Shown here: positions 8,088-17,775 of the stretch, piece by piece
Position numbering within the stretch: position 1 is the first letter of the stretch
How the letters are laid out: each line of letters opens with the position of its first letter
DNA from: Clostridia bacterium
GTDB taxonomy: Bacteria; Bacillota; Clostridia; Christensenellales; Borkfalkiaceae
DNA: 64,000 nt
Assembly: GCA_017463325.1 (NCBI GenBank)
Contig: JAFTPK010000009.1
Coordinates: forward strand, 1-64,000
Direction: 5' to 3'
Program-made: the position numbers and the translations under genes
Notes under the pieces: model-generated
What the model was told of the DNA's origin: nothing
The model's input: only the letters and a program-made list of their open reading frames with translations
The model's database searches: none

Positions 8088-9932
8088 ATGAAAAAGATAA
8101 AGAAACTGTTTTCTGCGCTGCTTGCGGGAATGATGCTGTTTGGAGTCGCTTGCGGCGACGGACATACGCACGATTACGCGACGCGTGAAACGACGAAATT
8201 CGCCACCTGCACTGAGGACGGGGCGATTACCTGCACCTGTGAATGTGGCGCGACTAAAACGATCGTGATCACGGCTGCGGGGCATGACTACGTGAAAGGC
8301 GTTTGTGCGGTTTGCGGCGATACGGCGCACGAGGCAATGACGATCGCACAGGCGAGAGCGGCCGAAGAGGGCGCGTACGTGGAAGTGGAGGGCGTTGTGG
8401 CGAGCATCACCTATGCGTACGGCATGGTGCCTAGCGGGGTGTACCTCGTAGACGATACGCAATCTATTTACGTGTACGGCGGCGAGCTTGCGGCAAGCGT
8501 CAGCGTTGGCAATAAGATCAAGGTACAGGCGCAAAAGACTTACTGGATTTTGGAGGACGAACAGGCAAGCGCGGCGAAATTCGGCTACAAGGGTTGTAAT
8601 CAGCTTGAAAACCCGACTCTTGTTTCCAAGGACGGCGGCAAATATGACTTCGACAAATCGTGGATCACCGAAAGCACGGTGAAGGCGATCGTCGATACCC
8701 CCGTCACCCAAGATATTACGACCACCATTTATAAAGTAAATGCGTACGTGAAAAAGGTACAGGGTCCGAGCTTTGTTAATTATTACATCAACGACCTTGA
8801 CGGAGAAACGGGCAATTACGTTTACACGCAATGCAACGGCGGCGACTTTGCTTGGTTGGACGAATTCGACGGAAAAATTTGCACCGTTTACCTTTCGCCC
8901 ATCAACGCCAAGAGCGCAAGCGGTGCTTGTTTCTTCCGTTTCCTGCCGATTGAGGTCAAGGACGAGGGCTTTACCTTTGACGCGAACGACGCGGGCAAGC
9001 TTGCGGTGGATTGCTACGGCGTAGATCAGTTTGAATCCGTCTATTATGCAGACCCTGCAAAAGAGATGACGACGAGCGTCGATCTTTCCCTGTTCTCCAT
9101 TTCGGGCGTTACTCTCTCCTATGCCTCCTCGAACACCTCCGTGCTCTCCTTTGCGACGGAGGGCGGCAAGACGGTGATGCATACGGGCAGCGTCGGGAAA
9201 GCGACGGTTACCGTCACGGGTAAGTACGGTAGCTACGCGGCGTATGAAAAGACGGTGGAGGTAGAGGTGAAGAGCGCGGACGCTATGCCCTCGATCACCG
9301 TTGCACAGGCGATTACCACCGAGCAGGATACCGAAATCACCGTGAAAGGGATCGTTGGCCCCTCCCTCGTCAATCAAAGCGGTTTTTACCTGTTCGGCGA
9401 CGACGGCAGTATGATTGCCGTGAAGGTCGGGAACGTGAGCGAGCTTGCAGGGGTAGAGATCGGGCATACCGTAGTGTTGAAAGGTAGAAGAGAACGTTAC
9501 GTAAAAGAGGATACCTCGACGAATGCAGGGCAGACCTGTATCGTGGACGCGGATATTCTGTTCAACTTGTATGGGAACACGGCGTATTCGGACGCGAAAT
9601 TCGTGACGGATAAGACGGTGGCTGATTTCTACGCGCTCGATTCCACGGTGGACTATTCGACGACGGTATTCGTTTTGAAAGCGACCGTCACCGTAACGGG
9701 CGGCGGCTATTCGACGGGGATCGTCTTAACGAGCGGCAGCGATTCCATTTCGCTCTATTGCTCGGGTGCAGGGCAGTACGAATGGCTGCAAGCGTATGCG
9801 GGACAGGAGGTGACCTTGGAGGTTGCAGCCTGCAACTGGAACGATAAGAGCTATTGGAGAGGCTGCGTGCTTGCGGTGCGGCTTTCGGACGGAACGAAGG
9901 TGTACAACACTCTCAATTTCGACAATAACTAA
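8088..9932 (+). CDS. Secreted lipoprotein with repeated OB-fold-like domains and a Big-type domain
   Basis: 614 residues from ATG 8088, chosen over an in-frame GTG at 8076 because AAGGAG (8071-8076) would lie inside that start. A lipoprotein signal is clear: basic residues, a hydrophobic run and lipobox GVAC near residue 20. Residues about 35-80 carry paired cysteines (CTCECG, CAVCG), possibly a metal-binding or disulfide knob of the kind common in gut Firmicutes surface proteins. Two OB-fold-like repeats start with similar phrases, MTIAQARAAEEGAYVEVEGV (about 85) and SITVAQAITTEQDTEITVKG (about 405), separated by a Big-2-like domain (about 325-400, ending in VTVTGKYGSY). A third similar region ends the protein. 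Function is unknown; surface nucleic acid or glycan binding is a guess. Confidence 0.7.
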   Translation: MKKIKKLFSALLAGMMLFGVACGDGHTHDYATRETTKFATCTEDGAITCTCECGATKTIVITAAGHDYVKGVCAVCGDTAHEAMTIAQARAAEEGAYVEVEGVVASITYAYGMVPSGVYLVDDTQSIYVYGGELAASVSVGNKIKVQAQKTYWILEDEQASAAKFGYKGCNQLENPTLVSKDGGKYDFDKSWITESTVKAIVDTPVTQDITTTIYKVNAYVKKVQGPSFVNYYINDLDGETGNYVYTQCNGGDFAWLDEFDGKICTVYLSPINAKSASGACFFRFLPIEVKDEGFTFDANDAGKLAVDCYGVDQFESVYYADPAKEMTTSVDLSLFSISGVTLSYASSNTSVLSFATEGGKTVMHTGSVGKATVTVTGKYGSYAAYEKTVEVEVKSADAMPSITVAQAITTEQDTEITVKGIVGPSLVNQSGFYLFGDDGSMIAVKVGNVSELAGVEIGHTVVLKGRRERYVKEDTSTNAGQTCIVDADILFNLYGNTAYSDAKFVTDKTVADFYALDSTVDYSTTVFVLKATVTVTGGGYSTGIVLTSGSDSISLYCSGAGQYEWLQAYAGQEVTLEVAACNWNDKSYWRGCVLAVRLSDGTKVYNTLNFDNN

Positions 9933-9942
9933 AAGCAGAAAG

Positions 9943-9976
9943 GCTGCCCGACGTAAACAGGCGTCGGGCTGTTTTT
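9943..9976 (+). terminator. Terminator between lipoprotein and SGNH esterase genes
   Basis: Stem GCCCGACG / CGTCGGGC followed by TGTTTTT. It ends only 15 bases before the next start, so the next RBS lies immediately beyond it and some readthrough is likely. Confidence 0.75.
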
Positions 9977-9990
9977 ATAAGGAGTACGAC

Positions 9991-11073
9991 ATGGATATTT
10001 CAAAGATTGACGAAAATTTTAAAACGACCTCGGTGACGCGTGATGACGTTGTTTGGTACGACGCGGAAACGTTGCCGTTATACGGCGTGTTTTACGATAA
10101 GGAGCGGGAGTGCTTTGCCCGTATGCCGCACGCCGTAGCGAAAACGGTGAGCTTGGGCGTCGAGTACCTTGCGGAAAATACGTCGGGGGGACGGGTGCGT
10201 TTTATGACCGATTCTCCGTTTGTGGCAATTAAGTGTTTACAAACGCAAAGCGATATTACGCACAACAGCTCCTCGGGAATGTTGTTTGCGTTTTCCGTGT
10301 ATCAAAACGGGGAGTATCGCGGAATGGTTTCGCCTACGGCGGCGCAGCGGCACGATTTAAAGGAAGGGTGTTTTTTCTTCGACGGATTAAGACCTCTTGC
10401 CGAGGCGGGGGAAAAGGAGGTTGCCCTGTTTTTCCCTTTGTACAACAAGGTGAAAAAGGCGTATATCGGTTTAAAGGCGGGCTGTAAGCTTTTGCCGCCG
10501 AAAGTGTATACCTATTCCAAGCCCGTCGTTTTTTACGGCAGCTCCATTACGCAAGGGGGCTGTGCCTCGCACTCGGGCAACGATTACATTTCCGTTCTTT
10601 CGAGGTGGTTGGATTTCGATTACGTCAACCTTGGCTTTTCGGGGGGAGCGAGAGGGGAAAAGGAGATGCGGGAGTATCTTGCGAGCCTCGACGCCTCCGT
10701 GTTCGTGCTCGATTACGACCATAATGCGCCGAACGTAGCGCATTTACAAAACACCCATTATCCCCTTTACGAGGGGATAAGAAAGGCGCACCCGCAAACG
10801 CCCATTCTTTTTTTGAGTAAGCCCGACATGGATTTTGACCCCGAGGCGAGTGAGGAGAGAAAACGGGTTATACGGGCAACCTATTTACAGGCAAAAAAAG
10901 AGGGGGACGAAAACGTTTTCTTTATCGACGGGAAAAAGCTGTTTGGGAAAGAGGACAGGACGGCGTGTACGGTGGACGGGTGCCATCCCAACGATTTGGG
11001 ATTTTACCGCATGGCAAAAACGGTGAAGCCTGTTTTGGAAAAAATTTTAAAAAAGTTGGCAGTACGTTCTTGA
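9991..11073 (+). CDS. SGNH/GDSL-family esterase with N-terminal accessory domain
   Basis: 360 residues. The start at 9991 follows AAGGAG (9979-9984); an upstream extension of this frame is a shadow of the lipoprotein gene. Residues about 1-165 form a beta-rich accessory domain, as in SGNH_3-type carbohydrate esterases. The catalytic domain begins KPVVFYGSSITQGGCA (about 172-187), whose GSSITQG is block I with the nucleophilic serine; block V is DGCHPNDLG near residue 330, giving the Asp-His pair. There is no signal peptide, so it acts in the cytoplasm. Deacetylation of an imported sugar is plausible. The strong ilvE promoter overlaps its last codons. Confidence 0.8.
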   Translation: MDISKIDENFKTTSVTRDDVVWYDAETLPLYGVFYDKERECFARMPHAVAKTVSLGVEYLAENTSGGRVRFMTDSPFVAIKCLQTQSDITHNSSSGMLFAFSVYQNGEYRGMVSPTAAQRHDLKEGCFFFDGLRPLAEAGEKEVALFFPLYNKVKKAYIGLKAGCKLLPPKVYTYSKPVVFYGSSITQGGCASHSGNDYISVLSRWLDFDYVNLGFSGGARGEKEMREYLASLDASVFVLDYDHNAPNVAHLQNTHYPLYEGIRKAHPQTPILFLSKPDMDFDPEASEERKRVIRATYLQAKKEGDENVFFIDGKKLFGKEDRTACTVDGCHPNDLGFYRMAKTVKPVLEKILKKLAVRS

Positions 11074-11097
11074 CAAATCCAACAAGCGTGATATAAT
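11070..11097 (+). promoter_or_regulatory. Distal ilvE promoter overlapping the SGNH gene stop
   Basis: TTGACA (11070-11075), 16-base spacer, TATAAT (11092-11097). The TGA of the preceding gene (11071-11073) lies within the -35 element. Confidence 0.65.
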
Positions 11098-11147
11098 ACA
11101 AGACGACGAAAATTTTTGAAAAATTTTAAAAAAAGCTTAAAAATCCG

Positions 11148-11176
11148 TTGACAACACGGCGCGGCTGTGCTATGAT
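11148..11176 (+). promoter_or_regulatory. Proximal ilvE promoter
   Basis: TTGACA (11148-11153), 17-base spacer, TATGAT (11171-11176); near-consensus, about 70 bases before ilvE. Confidence 0.75.
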
Positions 11177-11244
11177 ATTACATAATTAAATTTGTAAATC
11201 AGGTATTAAAATTCGTTTCGATTTTTCGATAGGTGGTAACGGTT

Positions 11245-12306
11245 ATGGATATTCAGATCACGAAAACGGCGGCTCCCAAAGTCATGCCGCCTGAAAACGA
11301 GCTGGGGTTTGGGAAATATTTCACCGACCATATGTTCGTCATGGACTACGAGGAGGGAAAGGGCTGGTACGACGCCCGCATTATTCCCTTTGGGAATATT
11401 TCTTTGCACCCTGCGTCCACCGTGCTACATTACGGCGCGGAGATCTTCGAGGGGCTGAAAGCCTACCGTCGGATAGACGGCGGCGTGCAGCTTTTTCGTC
11501 CTATGGAAAATATTCGCCGCATGAACAATTCGGCGGAAAGAATGAGCTTACCCGCAATCGACGAACAGGATATGCTTGACATTTTGACGACCTTTGTCAA
11601 GTTGGAAGAGAGGTTTGTGCCTAAGTCGTTCGGCACCTCCCTCTATCTTCGTCCGTTTACCTTTGGGAACGACGAAACGCTTGGGGTGCACGCCGTCAAG
11701 CGGGCGACGTTTATGCTGATCGCCTCGCCGAGCGGGAGCTACTACAAGGAGGGAATTAACCCCGTCGGGATCATGATCGAGTCCGAGGACGTACGGACGG
11801 TGCGCGGCGGTACGGGCTACGCCAAGTGCGGCGGCAACTACGCGGCGAGTACGAGAGCGGGCGAGAGAGCCGCGAAAAAAGGGTATTCCCAAGTGCTTTG
11901 GCTGGACGGCGTAGAACGGAAATATATCGAAGAGGTAGGCGCCATGAACGTCATGTTTAAGATTGACGGCGTCGTGGTAACGCCTATGCTGACCGGCTCT
12001 ATTCTTCCCGGGATCACGAGAAAGAGCTGTATTGAAATGCTGAAAAAGCTCGGCTACGAGGTGCAAGAAAGACTGTTCTCGATGGAAGAGCTTTTAGAGT
12101 CGCTTGAAAAGGGAAGCTTAGAAGAGGCGTGGGGCTGTGGTACGGCGGCCGTCGTTTCGCCGATCGGCAAGCTTGCGTACGGCGATAAGGAATACGTGAT
12201 CGGCGGCGGGAAAATCGGCGAGGTCACGCAAAGACTGTACGACGAGCTGACTGCCATTCAATGGGGGAAAGCAGAGGACCCGTTCGGGTGGACGTATAAA
12301 ATTTAA
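11245..12306 (+). CDS. ilvE: Branched-chain amino acid aminotransferase
   Basis: This PLP enzyme performs the last step of Leu, Ile and Val synthesis, moving an amino group from glutamate to the 2-oxo acids. 353 residues of the fold-IV, eukaryote-like BCAT group. Start at ATG 11245, seven bases after AGGTGG (11231-11236), rather than GTG 11233 inside the RBS. The lysine that binds PLP is expected in the GYAKCGGNYAASTRA region (about 190-204). FEGLKAYRR and ERKYIEEVGAMNVMF (about 230-245) are further family marks. The gene has two promoters and is separated from leuA by a repeat and the T-box leader, so it is not under the same attenuator. Confidence 0.93.
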   Translation: MDIQITKTAAPKVMPPENELGFGKYFTDHMFVMDYEEGKGWYDARIIPFGNISLHPASTVLHYGAEIFEGLKAYRRIDGGVQLFRPMENIRRMNNSAERMSLPAIDEQDMLDILTTFVKLEERFVPKSFGTSLYLRPFTFGNDETLGVHAVKRATFMLIASPSGSYYKEGINPVGIMIESEDVRTVRGGTGYAKCGGNYAASTRAGERAAKKGYSQVLWLDGVERKYIEEVGAMNVMFKIDGVVVTPMLTGSILPGITRKSCIEMLKKLGYEVQERLFSMEELLESLEKGSLEEAWGCGTAAVVSPIGKLAYGDKEYVIGGGKIGEVTQRLYDELTAIQWGKAEDPFGWTYKI

Positions 12307-12373
12307 ATGAATTGAAAGCGTTTCTTTCATGAATGGCGCGGCGTTTTCGCGCGTTATGGAATTATTTCCATGA
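12307..12373. repeat. Modular palindromic repeat, copy 1
   Basis: This starts directly after the ilvE stop. It chains small hairpins: GAAAG...CTTTC, GCGCG...CGCGC, and ATGGAA...TTCCAT with a GTTATGGAATTATT core that recurs in copies 3 and 4 (19435-19499 and 23627-23680). No U-tract follows, so it is not a classical terminator. Confidence 0.6.
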
Positions 12374-12392
12374 TAAAAACAATACAAAAAAC

Positions 12393-12421
12393 TTGACAAA
12401 ATAAAAAAAATCAGATATAAT
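12393..12421 (+). promoter_or_regulatory. Promoter of the T-box/leuA-ilv-leu transcript
   Basis: TTGACA (12393-12398), 17-base spacer, TATAAT (12416-12421). Transcription should start near 12428. Confidence 0.85.
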
Positions 12422-12427
12422 AGCGAA

Positions 12428-12722
12428 TAATCAAAAAGGCGTTGATGGGAAAAAAATTCGCGAATTTGCAGTTTCAGAGAGCCGACGTTAGGTGCGAGTC
12501 GGTACGCGGCGCGAAAGATAGCTCCTCCCGTAGCCTCCGACAGAACGGCGGAAAAACCGCTCAGTAGATTCGGACGGGCGCTCCCGTGACAGAGCAAACC
12601 CTATGAACAGGGTGAGAGGGTGCCTTTGGGCATCAAAAAGAGTGGTACCGCGGAGAAAAACCTTCGTCTCTTTACGGCGCGTATAATTTGGCGCGCGTAA
12701 AACAGACGGAGGATTATTTTTT
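12428..12722 (+). ncRNA. T-box leader (probably leucine-specific) upstream of leuA
   Basis: This tRNA-sensing leader reads the charging state of a tRNA and decides whether the operon is transcribed. Seen here: a Stem I AG-rich bulge and distal loop (CAGAGAGCCGAC then GGTGCGA, 12474-12497), a candidate specifier codon CTC at 12522-12524 followed by CTCCCGTAG in the usual place, the conserved T-box AGTGGTACCGCGG at 12641-12653 whose UGGU pairs with the uncharged NCCA end, and a terminator with arms CCTTCGTCT (12661-12669) and AGACGGAGG followed by ATTATTTTTT. CTC is a Leu codon and leuA follows, so leucine is the likely signal; the exact codon is inferred from position. Confidence 0.92.
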
Positions 12723-12741
12723 CTCCCAAGAGAGGTGATTT

Positions 12742-14400
12742 ATGAAAAATACGAACAAGTACGTGAAACAGTTTTTCCTGCCCGAGGGCGTGAGCATGGA
12801 GTGGATGAAAAAGTCGTATATCGACAAGCCGCCTATTTGGTGTAGCGTCGATCTTCGCGACGGTAATCAGGCGCTCATTATCCCTATGAGCTTAGAGGAA
12901 AAGCTTGAATTTTTTACGCTGCTTTGCGAGATCGGCTTTAAGGAGATCGAGATCGGGTTCCCTGCGGCGAGTGAAACGGAGTATGAATTTTGCCGCGCGT
13001 TGATCGAGCGGGGGTTGATTCCTGACGACGTTACCATTCAGGTATTGACCCAAGCGAGAGATCATATTTTGAAAAAGACCTTCGAGGCGATCGACGGGGC
13101 GAAACACGCCGTCGTGCATTTGTACAATTCTACCTCCGTCGCGCAAAGAGAGCAGGTGTTTAGAAAGGAGAAAAAGGAGATTGTCGAGATCGCCTTAAAG
13201 GGAGCGCGGCTTTGCGCGGAATATAAAAAGAAGGCGAAAGGGAAAATCACCTTTGAGTATTCCCCCGAGAGCTTTACGGGTACCGAGCCTGCATTTGCTC
13301 TTGAAATTTGCAACGCCGTATTAGACGTTTGGAAGCCGACGGCTGAGAACAAGGTGATTATCAACCTCCCCGTCACCGTTTCCCATTCCATGCCGCACGT
13401 GTACGCAAGTCAGGTGGAGTACATGGACAAGAATTTGAAATACCGTGAAAACGTTATCATTTCTTTGCACCCGCACAACGACAGAGGGTGTGCGGTGGCA
13501 GACAGCGAAATGGGGCTTTTAGCGGGGGGCGACCGTATTGAGGGGACCCTCTTTGGTAACGGCGAACGGACGGGCAACGTTGACATTATCACCCTCGCGC
13601 TCAATATGTATTCGCAAGGGGTGGAGCCGAATTTGGATTTTTCCAACCTGCCCAAAATTACCGAGGTGTATGAAAAGGTTACCCGTATGCGGGTGAGCGA
13701 ACGCCAACCCTATTCGGGACAGCTCGTTTTCGCGGCGTTTTCCGGGTCGCATCAGGACGCGATTGCAAAGGGCATGAAATACCGCTTGGAAAAGGGGTCG
13801 CAAACGTGGACGGTGCCCTATTTGCCCCTCGATCCGTCGGACGTAGGCAGAAAGTACGAGGCTGACGTGATCCGTATCAATTCGCAATCGGGCAAGGGCG
13901 GGATCGGTTACGTCCTCGAAACGCAGTTCAAGCTCGTACTGCCGCCCAAGATGCGGGAGGTGTTCGGTTATCATATTAAGAGCATTTCCGACCACGCGCA
14001 TAAAGAGCTTTCCCCCCAAGAGGTGTATGATATTTTTGTGCGAGATTTCGTCAATCTGCGCGATAAGTTAGACGTTGTGGAAAAGCGGTTTGAACAGACA
14101 GACGGAGAGAAAGTAAAAGGGGAGATTACCCTGCGCTATCACGGCGTGGAAAAGACGTACGCCGTAGAGGGCAACGGGCGGCTTGATTGCGTATGCAAGG
14201 CCATTATTGAAGCCACGGGCGAGGAATTTACCATTGAAAGTTACGTAGAGCACGCTCTGGAAGAAAAATCCTCCTCCAAGGCAGCCTCGTACGTGAGTAT
14301 CGTCAAAAAGGGCGCGACCTACTGGGGAACGGGTATTCACAGCGACATTATGACCTCGTCGGTGCGGGCGCTCGTAAGTGCGGTGAATAAGACGATTTGA
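12742..14400 (+). CDS. leuA: 2-isopropylmalate synthase
   Basis: It condenses acetyl-CoA with 2-oxoisovalerate, the committed step to leucine. 552 residues of the long LeuA2 type (actinobacterial/fungal style), starting after AGAGAGGTGA (12729-12738). The HMGL-like catalytic barrel carries SVDLRDGNQ (35-43) and the metal-binding HPHNDRG (about 243-249). The C-terminal third (about 430-552) fits the LeuA allosteric dimer domain, so leucine feedback is expected in addition to the T-box. It is the first gene of the run leuA-ilvB-ilvN-ilvC-ilvD-leuC-leuD-leuB. Length and the LeuA2-style N-terminus separate it from the other synthase in the window at 25540. Confidence 0.93.
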   Translation: MKNTNKYVKQFFLPEGVSMEWMKKSYIDKPPIWCSVDLRDGNQALIIPMSLEEKLEFFTLLCEIGFKEIEIGFPAASETEYEFCRALIERGLIPDDVTIQVLTQARDHILKKTFEAIDGAKHAVVHLYNSTSVAQREQVFRKEKKEIVEIALKGARLCAEYKKKAKGKITFEYSPESFTGTEPAFALEICNAVLDVWKPTAENKVIINLPVTVSHSMPHVYASQVEYMDKNLKYRENVIISLHPHNDRGCAVADSEMGLLAGGDRIEGTLFGNGERTGNVDIITLALNMYSQGVEPNLDFSNLPKITEVYEKVTRMRVSERQPYSGQLVFAAFSGSHQDAIAKGMKYRLEKGSQTWTVPYLPLDPSDVGRKYEADVIRINSQSGKGGIGYVLETQFKLVLPPKMREVFGYHIKSISDHAHKELSPQEVYDIFVRDFVNLRDKLDVVEKRFEQTDGEKVKGEITLRYHGVEKTYAVEGNGRLDCVCKAIIEATGEEFTIESYVEHALEEKSSSKAASYVSIVKKGATYWGTGIHSDIMTSSVRALVSAVNKTI

Positions 14401-14418
14401 CGGCAAAGGAGCATGAAG

Positions 14419-16122
14419 ATGAAATTAAACGGTGCGGAGATCGTAGTACGGACGCTGATCGAACAGGGGGTTACCGACGTGTTCGGATACCCTGGGGGGC
14501 AGGTCATCAATATCTACGACGCGTTATATAAATATCAAGAGGAAATTAATCATATTTTGACCGCGCACGAGCAAGGGGCGTCGCACGCGGCAGACGGCTA
14601 TTCCCGCGCGACGGGAAAGGTGGGGGTTTGTCTTGCAACTTCCGGGCCCGGGGCAACCAACCTCGTCACGGGGATTGCGACCGCAATGCTCGATTCCATT
14701 CCCCTCGTGGCCATTACGGGGAACGTGCCTTGCGCGCTGATCGGTAAGGACGCCTTTCAGGAAATCGACATTACGGGGGTGACCCTGCCTATCACCAAAC
14801 ATAACTTTTTTGTGAAAAAGATAGAGGATTTGGCTGATACTTTACGTACGGCGTTCGCGATCGCGAAATCGGGACGACCCGGGCCTGTACTTGTTGATAT
14901 TCCCAAGGACGTGCAGCTTGCGACCTACGAGTATGAGCCGCAGCCGCCTGTCAAGCGTACCCCTCCGCCCAAGGTGGACGAGGCGTTGGTTGAGCGGGCG
15001 GCAGAGCTGCTCTCGCTGTCGCGGCGGCCGTATATCTATATCGGCGGCGGTGCGGCGGGGCTTGGTATGGGGAAAGCGGTGATCGAATTCGCCCGTAAAA
15101 TAGACGCTGTGATCGGTTGTTCGTTTATGGGACTTTCGGCGGTGCCCGACGAGAATGAGAGGTTTCTCGGTATGCAGGGTATGCACGGGCATTACGCTTC
15201 GACGATCGCGCAAAAGGAGGCGGATCTTATTCTTGCCGTCGGCGTGCGGTTTTCCGACCGTGCGACGGGCAACGTTAAGAAATTTGCAAAAAACGCGCGG
15301 ATCGTACAGCTTGACCCCGATCCCTCAGAGGTGAATAAAAACGTACGGGTAACGTTAGGGCTTGTGGGGGACGTCGAGGATTCGTTTAAGAGGATCGCGG
15401 CGCGCTGCGAGGCGGAAAAGCGGCCTGAATGGGTGGCGCGCGTAGAGGAGCTGAAAGCGGAAGAGGCTCGCTTGCAACAGGAGATCGAGGAGGCAAACAA
15501 GGAAAAAATTACCCCCAAACAGGTATTCGACGTTATCAACGCCGTAAAAACCCCCGAAACGATTATCGCAACGGACGTCGGGCAGCATCAGATGTGGACG
15601 GCGCAATACGTGTCCTTTGCGCGGCCACGTAGGTGGATTTCTAGCGGCGGGCTGGGCACTATGGGCTTTGGGCTTGGTGCGGCTATGGGCGCGTACGTGG
15701 CGACGGGCGATAAAACGGTGCTTATTACAGGCGACGGAAGCTTTGGTATGAATTTGAACGAGCTTGCTACCGCCGTATCCTATAATATCCCGATTATAAT
15801 CGTGCTCCTAAACAACGGTGTGTTGGGCATGGTACGGCAATGGCAAACGCTGTTTTTCGGGGAAAGGTATTCGCAGACGGTGCTTTCCCGTCAAACCGAT
15901 TTCGTGAAGCTTGCCGAAGCGTTTGGCGCCGTGGGAAAAAGAGCGGAAACACCCGAGGAGTTTGAGGCGGCCTTTCAAGAGGCATTCCAAGCGAACCGTC
16001 CGTACGTGATCGACGTGACGATCGGAAAAGACGAAATGGTGCTCCCCATGCTGCCGCCAGGTGGGGCGATTGACGATATTATCGTGAAAGTGGAAAAGAA
16101 ACCGAGGAGGAAGAAAAAATGA
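14419..16122 (+). CDS. ilvB: Acetolactate synthase, large catalytic subunit
   Basis: This ThDP- and FAD-dependent enzyme makes 2-acetolactate (Val/Leu) and 2-aceto-2-hydroxybutyrate (Ile). ATG 14419 is preferred to ATG 14413 because AAAGGAG (14405-14411) is then seven bases away and the protein begins MKLNGAEIV like its relatives (567 residues). The catalytic glutamate is Glu51 in AHEQGASHAA. The ThDP/metal motif GDGSFGMNLNE starts near residue 438. The C-terminal tail is very basic (KKPRRKKK). Its stop overlaps the start of the small subunit, ensuring balanced synthesis. Confidence 0.95.
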   Translation: MKLNGAEIVVRTLIEQGVTDVFGYPGGQVINIYDALYKYQEEINHILTAHEQGASHAADGYSRATGKVGVCLATSGPGATNLVTGIATAMLDSIPLVAITGNVPCALIGKDAFQEIDITGVTLPITKHNFFVKKIEDLADTLRTAFAIAKSGRPGPVLVDIPKDVQLATYEYEPQPPVKRTPPPKVDEALVERAAELLSLSRRPYIYIGGGAAGLGMGKAVIEFARKIDAVIGCSFMGLSAVPDENERFLGMQGMHGHYASTIAQKEADLILAVGVRFSDRATGNVKKFAKNARIVQLDPDPSEVNKNVRVTLGLVGDVEDSFKRIAARCEAEKRPEWVARVEELKAEEARLQQEIEEANKEKITPKQVFDVINAVKTPETIIATDVGQHQMWTAQYVSFARPRRWISSGGLGTMGFGLGAAMGAYVATGDKTVLITGDGSFGMNLNELATAVSYNIPIIIVLLNNGVLGMVRQWQTLFFGERYSQTVLSRQTDFVKLAEAFGAVGKRAETPEEFEAAFQEAFQANRPYVIDVTIGKDEMVLPMLPPGGAIDDIIVKVEKKPRRKKK

Positions 16123-16619
16123 AGGATGAAAGATTTGTAATCGCGTTATACGTGGACAATCAATTCGGGGTTTTGACCCGCGTTACGGGCTTGTTTACGC
16201 GGCGGTCGTTTAATATCGACTCGCTGACCGTGGGCGTGACCGAGGACGAACGGTATTCCCGCATCACTATTACCATGCGCGGCGACGAGCTGACCAAGGA
16301 ACAGGTCATCAATCAGTTGAAAAAGCAGTTTTGCGTGAAAAAGGTCGATCTTCTCGACGAGTCCTCCACGCAACGAGAATTGATGCTAATCAAGGTAAGA
16401 CATACCTCGGGGACGCGGACGGAAATTATGACGGCGGTGGACGTGTTCCGTGCCAAAGTAATCGACTATTCCCCCGAAGAAATGTGTATCGAAGTAACGG
16501 GCGATCCCTCCAAAATGGACGCGTTCGTGACCTTGATGCAACCGTTTGGGATTTTGGAAATGTGCCGTACGGGGATCGTTGCGCTCGATCGCGGCTCGGC
16601 AACGCTTTTAACGAAATAA
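16119..16619 (+). CDS. ilvN: Acetolactate synthase, small regulatory subunit
   Basis: 166 residues. It binds valine and controls the large subunit. An ACT domain at about 4-80 begins FVIALYVDNQFGVLTRVTGLF and holds RRSFNIDSLTVG; the C-terminal ALS_ss_C domain covers about 85-160, ending with GIVALDRG. The start overlaps ilvB by four bases (ATGA, 16119-16122) with GAGGAAG upstream. Length equals the usual IlvH/IlvN of about 160-170. Confidence 0.95.
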   Translation: MKDERFVIALYVDNQFGVLTRVTGLFTRRSFNIDSLTVGVTEDERYSRITITMRGDELTKEQVINQLKKQFCVKKVDLLDESSTQRELMLIKVRHTSGTRTEIMTAVDVFRAKVIDYSPEEMCIEVTGDPSKMDAFVTLMQPFGILEMCRTGIVALDRGSATLLTK

Positions 16620-16634
16620 GAAATTTGAAAGTAA

Positions 16635-17669
<1,035 letters not shown>

Positions 17670-17670
17670 A

Positions 17671-17755
17671 GCGAATTGAAAATCTTTGGGTTTTCGTGAA
17701 TTGCTTGCTTTGCAAGCGTGCAATTTACGGAGTGCTGTAAGGCGCGAGAATTCAC
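17671..17755. repeat. Modular palindromic repeat, copy 2 (ilvC-ilvD spacer)
   Basis: Chained hairpins: GAAAA...TTTTC and GCTTGC-TTT-GCAAGC, opening GCGAATTG just after the ilvC stop and closing GAATTCAC at 17748-17755. Same design and same end motif as copies 3 and 4, but without the GGAATTATTCC core. Confidence 0.55.
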
Positions 17756-17775
17756 TAAGATAAAAGAGGAGTACT

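Noticed and set aside
8082..9467. Long minus-strand reading frame of 461 codons opposite the lipoprotein
   Set aside because: Low-complexity His/Arg-rich translation, no RBS, and the plus strand has a signal peptide and domain repeats; it is a shadow caused by codon bias.
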